Source of the DNA: JAHHTP01 sp964587555
GTDB lineage: Bacteria; Bacillota; Clostridia; Oscillospirales; Ruminococcaceae
Length of the DNA stretch: 26,779 bases
Assembly (NCBI GenBank): GCA_964587555.1
Contig: CAZPLR010000026.1
Location: 1 to 26,779, forward strand
Direction: 5' to 3'
The stretch's first letter is position 1. Each line of letters starts with the position of its first letter. This document shows positions 1 to 6,364 of this stretch, in pieces. The translations under genes and the position numbers were made by a program. Below the pieces are notes generated by a model. It searched no databases. It had not been told where the DNA came from and saw nothing but the letters and a program-made list of their open reading frames with translations.

Positions 1-59
1 ATCGCTGTCAGCAGAAGGCTGAATAATCTCTTAATTGTCTTTTTCGTGTAAGCCTTCAT
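1..59 (-). CDS. Secreted protein, N-terminal fragment (runs off the window)
   Basis: Only the first 19 codons are inside the window. They read MKAYTKKTIKRLFSLLLTA, with a lysine/arginine-rich N-region followed by the start of a hydrophobic core, which is a typical Sec signal peptide. A good ribosome-binding site (AGAGGAG, 8 nt spacing) stands just before the ATG at 59 and supports this start. The ATG lies inside the 3' end of the leader ORF (31-177), in another frame, so translation of the two is probably coupled. The mature protein cannot be identified. The second leader cassette is also followed by a signal-peptide protein (7408-8135). Confidence 0.6.
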   Translation of the reverse strand, partial: MKAYTKKTIKRLFSLLLTA

Positions 60-177
60 ATTCTTTTCTCCTCTTTATTATTCTTTCTGCCGCACCTCCC
101 TTCTTCAATTCTGCCGCGCGCCGAAATCGCTGCGGCGGCTCCTCCGGCGCGCCGGACTCGCTGATTTTTAGTTTCAT
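31..177 (-). CDS. 48-aa conserved-leader peptide ORF (copy 1)
   Basis: A short ORF starts MKLKISESGAPEEPPQ, then RFRRAAELKK, and ends in a basic/charged tail (KRRKEYEGLHEKDN). The start is chosen by the strong GGAGG site 7 nt upstream of the ATG at 177. An in-frame ATG at 267 would give 78 aa and lies only about 10 nt from the predicted transcript start. The first 22 residues are nearly identical to the N-terminus of the ORF at 8160-8585. Three of the four differences in the first 17 codons are silent, which argues that the peptide is translated and selected. There is no signal peptide or membrane segment. The ORF overlaps the start of the next secreted-protein gene by 29 nt. Function unknown; alternatives are a dispersed GC-rich palindromic repeat that happens to be open, or a true conserved leader. 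Confidence 0.5.
   Translation of the reverse strand: MKLKISESGAPEEPPQRFRRAAELKKGGAAERIIKRRKEYEGLHEKDN
111..177 (-). repeat. 67-bp GC-rich dispersed repeat, copy 1
   Basis: This segment matches 8519-8585 at 60 of 67 positions. It contains the 14-bp palindrome TCCGGCGCGCCGGA at 143-156. A second GCGCGCCG motif nearby could pair with that palindrome to form an 8-bp stem. It is much richer in GC than the AT-rich flanks. It exactly covers the first 22 codons of the leader ORF. Confidence 0.8.
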
Positions 178-192
178 AAGTTTACCTCCGTC

Positions 193-205
193 GCGCATCA
201 TGCGC
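193..205. repeat. Palindrome between promoter and leader, copy 1
   Basis: GCGCAT-C-ATGCGC is an inverted repeat with 6-bp arms, just upstream of the leader's ribosome-binding site. The second cassette carries a different palindrome (8613-8624) at the equivalent place, so the position rather than the sequence is shared. It could form a small hairpin in the 5' leader RNA. Confidence 0.4.
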
Positions 206-283
206 CCTTCACGATGCCCTGAAACAGCAGCTTTTTCAACTCCATGTATTCCGAAAATAACTGCCATTTCTCCTATTACCCAT

Positions 284-312
284 ATTATACCATATAAATT
301 TCAAAAAGTAAA
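284..312 (-). promoter_or_regulatory. Promoter of leader cassette 1
   Basis: TTTACT (307-312), a 17-bp spacer, and TATAAT (284-289) preceded by TGG (extended -10). The predicted transcript start is near 277. An ATG at 267 follows almost at once, with AGGAG only 2 nt away. The promoter faces the leader ORF and the secreted protein at the left edge. Confidence 0.7.
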
Positions 313-371
313 TCCCTGAAACTTATTCAAATTTATTTTCTTACTTCAGCTGGCGTCCGAGTCTGCTTTTT

Positions 372-428
372 GAATTCTGCAAAGAGAAAAGCCTTCGCCC
401 GCCCCGTAAAAGGAGCAGGCAAAGGCTT
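372..428 (-). terminator. Intrinsic terminator after ilvC
   Basis: On the minus strand, AAGCCTTTGCCTGCTCC pairs with the complementary arm ending GGGCGAAGGCTT, followed by a TTTTCTCTTT tract. The tail 372-393 matches 8802-8823, behind the mannosidase terminator, at 21 of 22 bases. That shared tail is part of the duplicated cassette. Confidence 0.8.
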
Positions 429-452
429 ATCGTTTTTTGCAAAAAGCGGTAT

Positions 453-1457
453 TTACATATCGACCTTTTCGTCGTTCCAGGAGTAGAGCTTGCGCAGGGA
501 AGCGCCGACTTCCTCCAGCTGATGCTCCGCCTCGATGCGGCGTTTTGCAATGAAGTGCGCACGGCCGTTCTTGTTCTCGGCAATCCACTTGGAAGCAAAG
601 GTGCCGTCCTGAATCTCGGAAAGAACCTTGCGCATCTCGTTCTTGGTGTCCTCGGTGATCAGGCGCTTGCCGGTCTCGTAGTCGCCGAACTCAGCGGTGT
701 CGGAGATCGAGTAACGCATCATCTTAAAGCCGCCGCGATAGATCAGGTCTACGATCAGCTTCATCTCGTGGATGCACTCAAAGTAGGCGTTCTGCGGATC
801 GTATCCCGCCTCGCACAGTACCTCAAAGCCAGCCTTCATCAATGCGGTCACGCCGCCGCAGAGAACACACTGCTCGCCGAACAGGTCGGTTTCGGTTTCC
901 ATACGGAAGGTGGTCTCCAAAACGCCCGCGCGGGAACCGCCGATGCCGGCAGCATATGCAAGCGCGATATCCTGCGCTTTGCCTGTCGCATCCTGCTCAA
1001 CCGCAAATAAGCACGGAACTCCCTTGCCCGCAACATACTCGCTTCTTACGGTGTGGCCCGGACCCTTCGGCGCAATCATAATAACGTCAACGTCAGCCGG
1101 CGGAATAATCTGCTTGAAGTGAATGTTGAAGCCGTGCGCAAACGCAAGCGTCTTGCCGGCGGTCAAATATGGAGCAATCGACTGCTTGTAGCAGTCAGCC
1201 TGCTTCTCGTCCGGGATCAGGATCATGATGATGTCGGAAGCCTTGACCGCTTCTTCCACAGTCATAACAGTTAATCCGCGTTCTTCAGCCTTTGCTTTGG
1301 ACTTGCTTCCCTCATATAAGCCGACAACTACGTCAACGCCGCTCTCTTTTAAATTCAGCGCGTGCGCGTGACCCTGAGAACCATAGCCGATAACAGCTAC
1401 CTTTTTGCCGTCTAAAAGCCCTAGGTTGCAGTCGTTCTGATAGTAAATCTTTGCCAT
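453..1457 (-). CDS. ilvC: Ketol-acid reductoisomerase
   Basis: Second step of valine, leucine and isoleucine synthesis: NADPH- and Mg2+-dependent isomerisation and reduction of acetolactate or acetohydroxybutyrate. The 334-aa length fits the short class I form. The Rossmann motif GYGSQG is at residues 24-29, and GPGHTVRSEY follows near 132-141. The metal-binding and catalytic acids are in place: D191 and E195 in ETDLFGEQ, E227 and E231 in ECIHEMK, then the serines of RYSISD near 250. The ATG at 1457 is chosen for its GGAGG site 8 nt upstream; a longer in-frame start (TTG at 1472) overlaps that site. It is last in the ilvB-ilvN-ilvC operon, 96 nt after ilvN, and a strong terminator follows. 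Cytoplasmic. Confidence 0.97.
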   Translation of the reverse strand: MAKIYYQNDCNLGLLDGKKVAVIGYGSQGHAHALNLKESGVDVVVGLYEGSKSKAKAEERGLTVMTVEEAVKASDIIMILIPDEKQADCYKQSIAPYLTAGKTLAFAHGFNIHFKQIIPPADVDVIMIAPKGPGHTVRSEYVAGKGVPCLFAVEQDATGKAQDIALAYAAGIGGSRAGVLETTFRMETETDLFGEQCVLCGGVTALMKAGFEVLCEAGYDPQNAYFECIHEMKLIVDLIYRGGFKMMRYSISDTAEFGDYETGKRLITEDTKNEMRKVLSEIQDGTFASKWIAENKNGRAHFIAKRRIEAEHQLEEVGASLRKLYSWNDEKVDM

Positions 1458-1553
1458 TGTTTTTTCCTCCAATATTATTTTTTCCCGCCCTTGGTCTGCC
1501 CAAAAGCGGATTTATTTCAGACAAAAGCGCAATGCCCCTGCCGTCATAAGCCT

Positions 1554-2042
1554 TTATCGGTCGCTTTTTACGCCCTTTTCCACCGCGATGCGCCCTGTGC
1601 GCACGATCTCCTCAACCCCGAACGGGGTCAGCATCTGCTGCAAAATCTCCAGCCGTTCCGGCGTGTCGGATAATTCCACCGTGATCGTCTTGGTCGAAAT
1701 ATCGCAGATCTTCGCATCCGTTACCCGCACAACGTCCAAAATGTCGCCGCGCGTTTTCGCCGACGCCTTGACCTTGACCAGCATCAGCTCTCTGTGGATA
1801 CTCTCTGTCGGCGCAAGCTCCCGCACCTTAATCACATCGATCAGCTTGTTAAGCTGTTTTTCGACCTGCTCAAGCACATATGCGTCGCCGTTCACCACAA
1901 TCGTGATCCGCGAGATTGCCGGGTTGTCGGTGATGCCGACCGCAAGGCTGTCAATGTTAAAGCCGCGCCTTGCAAATAGGCCTGAAACGCGGGATAAGAC
2001 GCCCGCATGGTTTTCGACCAAAACCGAAATCGTCTGCTTCAT
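1554..2042 (-). CDS. ilvN: Acetolactate synthase small (regulatory) subunit
   Basis: Regulatory subunit of acetohydroxyacid synthase; in this family it binds branched-chain amino acids, usually valine, to inhibit the large subunit. The 162 aa match the short form. An N-terminal ACT domain covers about residues 1-75 (TISVLVENHAGVLSRVSGLF, then RGFNIDSL). A C-terminal domain follows (RELMLVKV, then VELSDTPERLE). It starts 15 nt after ilvB, behind an AAGGGG ribosome-binding site. The symbol ilvH would be equally acceptable. Confidence 0.96.
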   Translation of the reverse strand: MKQTISVLVENHAGVLSRVSGLFARRGFNIDSLAVGITDNPAISRITIVVNGDAYVLEQVEKQLNKLIDVIKVRELAPTESIHRELMLVKVKASAKTRGDILDVVRVTDAKICDISTKTITVELSDTPERLEILQQMLTPFGVEEIVRTGRIAVEKGVKSDR

Positions 2043-2057
2043 GCCGCTTACCCCTTC

Positions 2058-3680
2058 CTATAATGTGCTTTCGTTCGGTGAAACCCGAACTTCCAGCAGA
2101 TACGCGCCCGGATAGGCAATAAAATTACGCATCGTCTGCTCTAAATCCGTCTGCTGCGCCTCGATTACACTGGATGCAATGCCGTACGCGCCCGCCAGCG
2201 CCGCAAAGGATGGCGAACCGTCCAAAAAAACCGCGATCTCTCGGCGCTTATACTGCGCATCCTGCAGCTCGCGCACCATGCCAAGCCGATTGTTGACAAA
2301 TAAAACGATCTTGACCGGAAGCTTTTTCGCTGCAATCGTCGCAAGCTCCATCGACATCATCTGGAACGAGCCGTCGCCGCAGGTCGCAAATACCGTACCG
2401 CTTTGCCCCAAGTCCCGCTGCGCCATCGCGACACCGATCGCTGCTGGGATCGAATATCCCATCGTTCCCATGCCGCCGGAGGTGATGAACCGCCCCTCCG
2501 AAATATCAAAGTTTAAGCAGCTCCAAATCTGGTTCTGTCCGACGTCCGAAACGCAGACCGCATCCTGCGGCGCTAACTCAGAAAGCCGGTGCATAAACCA
2601 CTTTGGATTGATAAACCCGTCCGCGCCAATCTTATCCCGTTTCGGGAAGGTGGCGGCAGGCGCTATCTCCTTCCACCAGCCATCGCCCTCTTTGCGAGGA
2701 AAATCTGCCGTGACCTCAAGCATCTGTCTTAAGATATGTCCCGCATCGCCGACAATCGGGATGTCGATCGAGAGATTCTTCCCGATCTCCGCCGGATCAA
2801 CGTCGATATGGATCACCGTCGCTCGCTCGGAAAGCCTGCTTGGATTGCGCATCGAACGGTCGCCGAGCCTTGCGCCTGCAATCAAAATGGTATCCGCATT
2901 TAAAATAAGCTTGTTCGCGGAAGCTGTGCCATGCATGCCGAGCATTCCCGCCTGCAGCGGATGACTCTGCGGTAAAACGCCGATGCCCATCATCGTGTGA
3001 ACAACCGGGATTCCAAACCGCTCAGCAAACGCCCTGAGCGCGGCCTGCGCACCGGCGTAAAAGATGCCGCCGCCCGCGATAATAAGCGGCTTTTTCGCTT
3101 TGCACAGCGCGTCGCACGCGCGGCGGATCTGCATTGGATGCCCCTTGACGCTCGGCTTATAGCCCGCAATGGAGATCTCGCCCTTCGGCTCCGGAGAAGG
3201 AATCATCTGCTTTTGAATGTCGACCGGAACGTCGATCAGCACCGGTCCCGGTCTGCCGGTCGAAGCAATGTAAAACGCCTCCCGCATGATCCGCGGCAGC
3301 GCCTTCGCATCCTTGACCAAATAACTATGCTTCACAAACGGTTCCGCCGAACCGGTCATGTCCGCTTCTTGGAACACGTCCCGCCCCAAAAGCGCCGTTT
3401 CCACCTGCCCGGTAATGGCAATCATCGGCACACTGTCCATGTACGCCGTCGCAATGCCGGTAATCAGATTCAGCGCGCCAGGTCCCGAAGTCGCAACGCA
3501 GACTCCCGGCTTTCCGGAAATGCGCGCATAACCGCTTGCAGCATGCGCCGCATTCTGCTCCTGCCGCACCAAAACGTGCTGGATTTCCGAATCGTATAAA
3601 GCGTCGTAAAATGGACAGATGGCTGCGCCCGGATAACCGAACACTGTTTGTATTCCCTGTTCTATAAGGCAATTTACCAT
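2058..3680 (-). CDS. ilvB: Acetolactate synthase large (catalytic) subunit
   Basis: Thiamine-diphosphate enzyme that condenses two pyruvates, or pyruvate and 2-oxobutyrate, in the first committed step of branched-chain amino acid synthesis. With the ATG at 3680 it has 540 aa. The ThDP-activating glutamate is E41 (VRQEQNAAHAASGYAR). The cofactor motif runs from GDGS at 435 to NN at 463-464. The ATG at 3680 has no ribosome-binding site. The in-frame codons just upstream read IINAAQA, which looks like the usual family N-terminus, and a GGGGGG site lies 8 nt before an ATC codon at 3701. Translation may therefore begin at 3698-3701 on a non-standard codon, or the ATG there may have been lost. First gene of the ilv operon. 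Confidence 0.95.
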   Translation of the reverse strand: MVNCLIEQGIQTVFGYPGAAICPFYDALYDSEIQHVLVRQEQNAAHAASGYARISGKPGVCVATSGPGALNLITGIATAYMDSVPMIAITGQVETALLGRDVFQEADMTGSAEPFVKHSYLVKDAKALPRIMREAFYIASTGRPGPVLIDVPVDIQKQMIPSPEPKGEISIAGYKPSVKGHPMQIRRACDALCKAKKPLIIAGGGIFYAGAQAALRAFAERFGIPVVHTMMGIGVLPQSHPLQAGMLGMHGTASANKLILNADTILIAGARLGDRSMRNPSRLSERATVIHIDVDPAEIGKNLSIDIPIVGDAGHILRQMLEVTADFPRKEGDGWWKEIAPAATFPKRDKIGADGFINPKWFMHRLSELAPQDAVCVSDVGQNQIWSCLNFDISEGRFITSGGMGTMGYSIPAAIGVAMAQRDLGQSGTVFATCGDGSFQMMSMELATIAAKKLPVKIVLFVNNRLGMVRELQDAQYKRREIAVFLDGSPSFAALAGAYGIASSVIEAQQTDLEQTMRNFIAYPGAYLLEVRVSPNESTL

Positions 3681-3764
3681 TGCCTGCGCCGCATTGATGA
3701 TAGCAGCCGCCCCCCTTTTTATAGCTTATTCGTATGTCTTGTCTTTGTATGATGCTTATCTTTC

Positions 3765-3793
3765 ATTATAATCCTGTTTTGCAATTCTTTCAA
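3765..3793 (-). promoter_or_regulatory. Promoter of the ilvBNC operon
   Basis: TTGAAA (3788-3793), a 17-bp spacer, and TATAAT (3765-3770). The transcript would begin near 3758, leaving a leader under 80 nt. That is too short for a T-box, and no T-box-like specifier or antiterminator is visible. Confidence 0.75.
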
Positions 3794-3856
3794 GTGCAGA
3801 TTGCAAAAACTCCCTTTTTGATAAAATCCTTCTGCGGAACAACCGCGGTATATGCA

Positions 3857-5047
3857 CTATTCTGACCGTTCCTCCCGCCCGATTGCCTGCACGTGCATAA
3901 TATCAACGTCCGCTTCATAATCGACGCCGTCCAGCTCAAAGCCAAACATCTGGTAGAAGTCCTTCCAGAAGCCGTCTAAATCCGCGCAGTCGCCAACATT
4001 CTCGGTCTTGATGCTATCCCAGATCGCCATGACGGCAGCCTGCACATCATCCTGCATCTCGTAATCGTCGACCCGAATCCTGCCCTCCGCGTCAAGCTGC
4101 AGATCGCCGTATACCCTTTCGGCAAACAACCGGTACATCTGCTCAATGCAGCCTTCGTGGCAGCCCTTTTCCTTCATCACATGATATAGGATTGAAATAT
4201 AAAGCGGCACAATCGGAATCGCTGCGCTCGACTGGGTGACAAGCGCTTTATTGACCGAAACATAAGCGTTTACATCGCCATACTTTGCGGAAATCTCCTT
4301 CGCGGTGCGGTAAAGATCCGCCTTCGCCTGCCCAATCGATCCGTCTAAATACATCGGATGCGTCACCTTCGGCCCGATATAGGAATAAGCGATCGTAACC
4401 GCGTTCGGCGCAAGCGCGTCGGCTCGCTTCAGCGCGTCGATCCAGCTCGCCCAGTCGTCCCCGCCCATGACCTTGATCGTGTTGGCAATCTCCTCCTCGG
4501 TCGCCGCCTCCACCGTGATATCATGCACCTCGCCGGTGCGCAGATCAATCGTCTTGTTGGTATACGGCGCGCCGACCGTCTTCAATACGGAGGAAACCGC
4601 CGTCCCATCCGGCATCGTGCGCCGCGGCGCGGCAAGCGAATAGACCACACAGTCCACCTGCCCAAGCTCCGCCTGAATCGCGTCGATCACAGCCGCCTTC
4701 ATCTCGGCGGAATATGCGTCGCCGTTAAAGCTTTTGGCATATAATCCGGCTTCTTTCGCAAAATGCTCAAAGCTTTCGGTATTGTAATATCCCGCAGTCG
4801 CGGTGCGGCTGCCCGACGCCGGCTTCTCAAACGCCACGCCGATGGTTTTTGCACCCGCACCGAATGCAAGCGCAATGCGGGAAGCAAGCCCATATCCAGT
4901 AGACGCGCCGATAATGAGCGCCTTCTTCGCTCCGGCAATAGCTGGCTTCGATCTGACATATGCAATCTGACGGCGGACATTCTCCCTGCATCCCGCCGGA
5001 TGGGCAGTCGTGCAGATAAACCCGCGTACTTTTGGCTTTACAATCAT
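3857..5047 (-). CDS. fabV: Trans-2-enoyl-CoA/ACP reductase, FabV/TER family
   Basis: Reduces the trans-2 double bond of enoyl-CoA or enoyl-ACP with NADH, in fatty acid synthesis or in reductive butyrate-type chain formation. The 396-aa length fits the FabV/TER family. Visible marks are the N-terminal VKPKVRGFICTTAHPAGC, the nucleotide-binding GASTGYGLASRIALAFGAGA (48-67), an acidic residue after the second strand (E74, fits NADH use) and the catalytic Y-x8-K motif (Y233, K242). The ATG at 5047 is chosen over upstream in-frame codons because of AAAGGAAG at proper distance and because that is where family homology begins. It is monocistronic with its own promoter. The sequence cannot decide between ACP and CoA as carrier. 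Confidence 0.93.
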   Translation of the reverse strand: MIVKPKVRGFICTTAHPAGCRENVRRQIAYVRSKPAIAGAKKALIIGASTGYGLASRIALAFGAGAKTIGVAFEKPASGSRTATAGYYNTESFEHFAKEAGLYAKSFNGDAYSAEMKAAVIDAIQAELGQVDCVVYSLAAPRRTMPDGTAVSSVLKTVGAPYTNKTIDLRTGEVHDITVEAATEEEIANTIKVMGGDDWASWIDALKRADALAPNAVTIAYSYIGPKVTHPMYLDGSIGQAKADLYRTAKEISAKYGDVNAYVSVNKALVTQSSAAIPIVPLYISILYHVMKEKGCHEGCIEQMYRLFAERVYGDLQLDAEGRIRVDDYEMQDDVQAAVMAIWDSIKTENVGDCADLDGFWKDFYQMFGFELDGVDYEADVDIMHVQAIGREERSE

Positions 5048-5181
5048 TTGATTCTTCCTTTCTAAGCTTCCGGCAGAAACCCTGCCCGCGTCCGCGCCTC
5101 TGTATCCGCGCAAAAGAAGCTCCCTTTTCCTCTCTAATATTCGGTTTTATCGAACAGGAAAACGCTTTATAATTAAATTTT

Positions 5182-5210
5182 ATTATACCATAAAACGCAG
5201 GAAAAGGCAA
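5182..5210 (-). promoter_or_regulatory. Promoter of fabV
   Basis: TTGCCT (5205-5210), a 17-bp spacer, and TATAAT (5182-5187) preceded by TGG (extended -10). It gives a 5' leader of about 130 nt before the fabV ATG. It lies downstream of the terminator at 5265-5296, so fabV does not depend on read-through from the small transcript above it. Confidence 0.7.
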
Positions 5211-5264
5211 CCGTAAATTCACAAATTCATCCCCTGCAAAGCAATCCATTCCTCTTTTGAACAT

Positions 5265-5296
5265 AAAAAGGTGGGGTCTGCCTTTCGGCAGACCCC
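5265..5296 (-). terminator. Strong hairpin terminator of the small transcript
   Basis: A perfect 10-bp stem (GGGGTCTGCC with its complement, GAAA loop on the minus strand) at 5273-5296, followed by ACC and five U residues. No protein gene on the minus strand ends near it, which is what points to a separate small transcript. Confidence 0.8.
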
Positions 5297-5308
5297 GTTA
5301 GGAAGGAG

Positions 5309-5341
5309 CTATATACTTATTGCAGATATTATCAAAATCAT
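5309..5341 (-). CDS. 10-codon isoleucine-rich mini-ORF (MILIISAISI)
   Basis: ATG at 5341, stop TAG at 5309-5311, with GAGGA 6 nt upstream. Five of the nine codons after the start are isoleucine, four of them the rare ATA. The ORF sits between a strong promoter and a strong terminator, the layout of a leader-peptide attenuator. The nearest downstream gene is fabV and the ilv operon follows it, so an isoleucine-sensing role is conceivable but unproven. It could also be a chance ORF in AT-rich DNA. Confidence 0.3.
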   Translation of the reverse strand: MILIISAISI

Positions 5342-5363
5342 TTACATTCCTCGGAACAATTAT

Positions 5364-5393
5364 ATTATATCACAGCGACGTGAAAAAAGTCAA
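5364..5393 (-). promoter_or_regulatory. Promoter of the small transcript
   Basis: TTGACT (5388-5393), an 18-bp spacer, and TATAAT (5364-5369) preceded by TGA (extended -10). It is among the best promoter matches in the window and points away from the GNAT gene, into the 93-nt unit. Confidence 0.75.
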
Positions 5394-5508
5394 GGGCTTT
5401 TTCGAAAAAATTTTGCGATTTTCCAAATTTTCCGTAAGATTGTAGCAAATTACTAAAATAGAATATTAGAATTGTGCAGTATACATTGCAAAATCGTCCA
5501 TCCGGTGA

Positions 5509-5537
5509 TTGACAACCGGAAGCGGATATGCTATGAT
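5509..5537 (+). promoter_or_regulatory. Promoter of the GNAT gene
   Basis: TTGACA (5509-5514), a 17-bp spacer, and TATGAT (5532-5537). The start codon follows about 55 nt after the predicted transcript start. Between this promoter and the divergent one at 5364-5393 the DNA is AT-rich and shows no further gene. Confidence 0.75.
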
Positions 5538-5598
5538 TAAGATAGGAGAATTTTATTAGAAAGATTTCCCGGGGAAAACCGAAAAAGGAGAGAAAGCT

Positions 5599-6069
5599 AT
5601 GGACATGTTAATCAAATTGTACGCCTATTCCAGCGACTATGTATTCATGCAGGCGCTCAAGGAGGACGGCGTAGAAATCCGTCCGGCGCTCGCGCCGGAA
5701 AAGGCACAGGTGCTGAAATGGGTCGGCGAACGTTTCGGTCAGGGCTGGGTCGACGAGTGCGAGGTCGCATTTTCCAACCATCCGGTTAGCTGCATCATTG
5801 CGGTAAAGGAAGGAAGGATGCTCGGCTTCGCCTGTTATGATTCGACCTGTCTTGACTTCTTTGGTCCGACCGGCGTCGACGAAAACGAGCGCGGCAAGGG
5901 CTACGGAAAGGCGCTTTTATACGCAGCGCTCGACGCTATGAAAGCCAAGGGATACGCCTACGCCATCATCGGCAGCGCAGGTCCGCAGGACTTTTACAGG
6001 AAATGCTGCGGCGCTATCGCCATCGAGGGCAGCCGTCCGGGCATTTATAAAGGGATGCTGCACGGCTGA
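5599..6069 (+). CDS. GNAT family N-acetyltransferase
   Basis: A 156-aa acetyl-CoA-dependent acyltransferase; the substrate cannot be read from the sequence. The acetyl-CoA pyrophosphate loop is ENERGKGYGKALLYAAL (about residues 96-112, R/Q-x-x-G-x-G pattern). It is preceded by a FGPTGVDE strand and followed by KGYAYAIIGSAGPQDFYRK, the usual GNAT C-terminal half with the FY motif. The N-terminal part (about 1-50) is less typical. AAAAGGAG stands at correct distance from the ATG. A single-gene unit with its own promoter and terminator. Cytoplasmic. Confidence 0.88.
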   Translation: MDMLIKLYAYSSDYVFMQALKEDGVEIRPALAPEKAQVLKWVGERFGQGWVDECEVAFSNHPVSCIIAVKEGRMLGFACYDSTCLDFFGPTGVDENERGKGYGKALLYAALDAMKAKGYAYAIIGSAGPQDFYRKCCGAIAIEGSRPGIYKGMLHG

Positions 6070-6075
6070 GCAATG

Positions 6076-6112
6076 GAAAAAGCCTTCTTCCAACCGCGAA
6101 GAGGGCTTTTTT
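6076..6112 (+). terminator. Terminator after the GNAT gene
   Basis: AAAAAGCC plus CTTC pair with GAAG plus GGCTTTTTT around a short loop, giving a stem followed by a T run directly after the stop codon. Confidence 0.8.
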
Positions 6113-6207
6113 AACCGCAGGCGCCGGAACCTGTTAAGTATTGTCAAGCCGTTTGGATTCCTATTTGCACAAACCAATTCAGCAGGAAAAACCGCCTTTT
6201 GCACCTA

Positions 6208-6236
6208 TTGACAGTTTACGGCATATCCTGTATAAT
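6208..6236 (+). promoter_or_regulatory. Promoter of the cation-efflux gene
   Basis: Consensus TTGACA (6208-6213), a 17-bp spacer, and consensus TATAAT (6231-6236). A perfect sigma-A promoter in front of a metal exporter suggests that control acts after initiation, in the 120-nt leader that follows. Confidence 0.85.
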
Positions 6237-6261
6237 AGATAAACATTTACGCAGGCTGTTT

Positions 6262-6357
6262 TTGCAGCCGGGTCGCCTCATTCGAGCGCGGCAGCGGGAA
6301 ACACTCCCGCGGGCAAACCGCTATCGTATTTCCCGCCGGCAATCCCGGCGCGCAGGA
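6262..6357 (+). promoter_or_regulatory. Structured leader, candidate NiCo (nickel/cobalt) riboswitch
   Basis: The leader can close with GCCGGG (6267-6272) pairing CCCGGC (6344-6349). Inside are a short CTC/GAG hairpin, a GCGGGA (6294-6299) / TCCCGC (6305-6310) hairpin and a third arm up to 6335. The junction segments GGGCAAACC and CGGCAAT and the closing GCGCAGGA resemble the purine-rich repeats of the NiCo riboswitch, a multi-branched RNA found before CzcD-type exporters in Clostridia. The last part overlaps the ribosome-binding site AGGAGG (6354-6359), so folding could also block translation. The call rests on recollection of the consensus and on gene context, not on a model search. Confidence 0.45.
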
Positions 6358-6364
6358 GGCAGCC

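Larger units (their letters stand above)
5265..5357 (-). ncRNA. Candidate small RNA or attenuated leader transcript, about 93 nt
   Basis: A complete small transcription unit with no annotated gene: promoter at 5364-5393, predicted start G at about 5357, and an intrinsic terminator ending in U5 at 5265-5269. The middle carries GCUCCUUCCUAA, complementary to Shine-Dalgarno sequences and typical of C-rich loops in Gram-positive regulatory RNAs. It also contains a 10-codon ORF with its own ribosome-binding site (5309-5341). It may be a trans-acting sRNA, a dual-function RNA, or a leader whose terminator controls read-through into fabV. No known RNA family is recognised. Confidence 0.5.

Noticed and set aside
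3722..3767. A 15-codon basic ORF (MKDKHHTKTRHTNKL) upstream of ilvB, considered as an attenuator leader peptide.
   Set aside because: Its ATG overlaps the -10 box of the ilvB promoter and would lie upstream of the transcript start. It contains only one Leu codon and no Ile or Val codons.
3681..3856. T-box riboswitch before the ilv operon.
   Set aside because: The leader after the predicted promoter is under 80 nt and has no specifier loop or antiterminator.
5917..6204. Antisense ORF opposite the GNAT gene.
   Set aside because: It has no ribosome-binding site and shadows a well-supported gene; its composition follows codon bias of the opposite strand.
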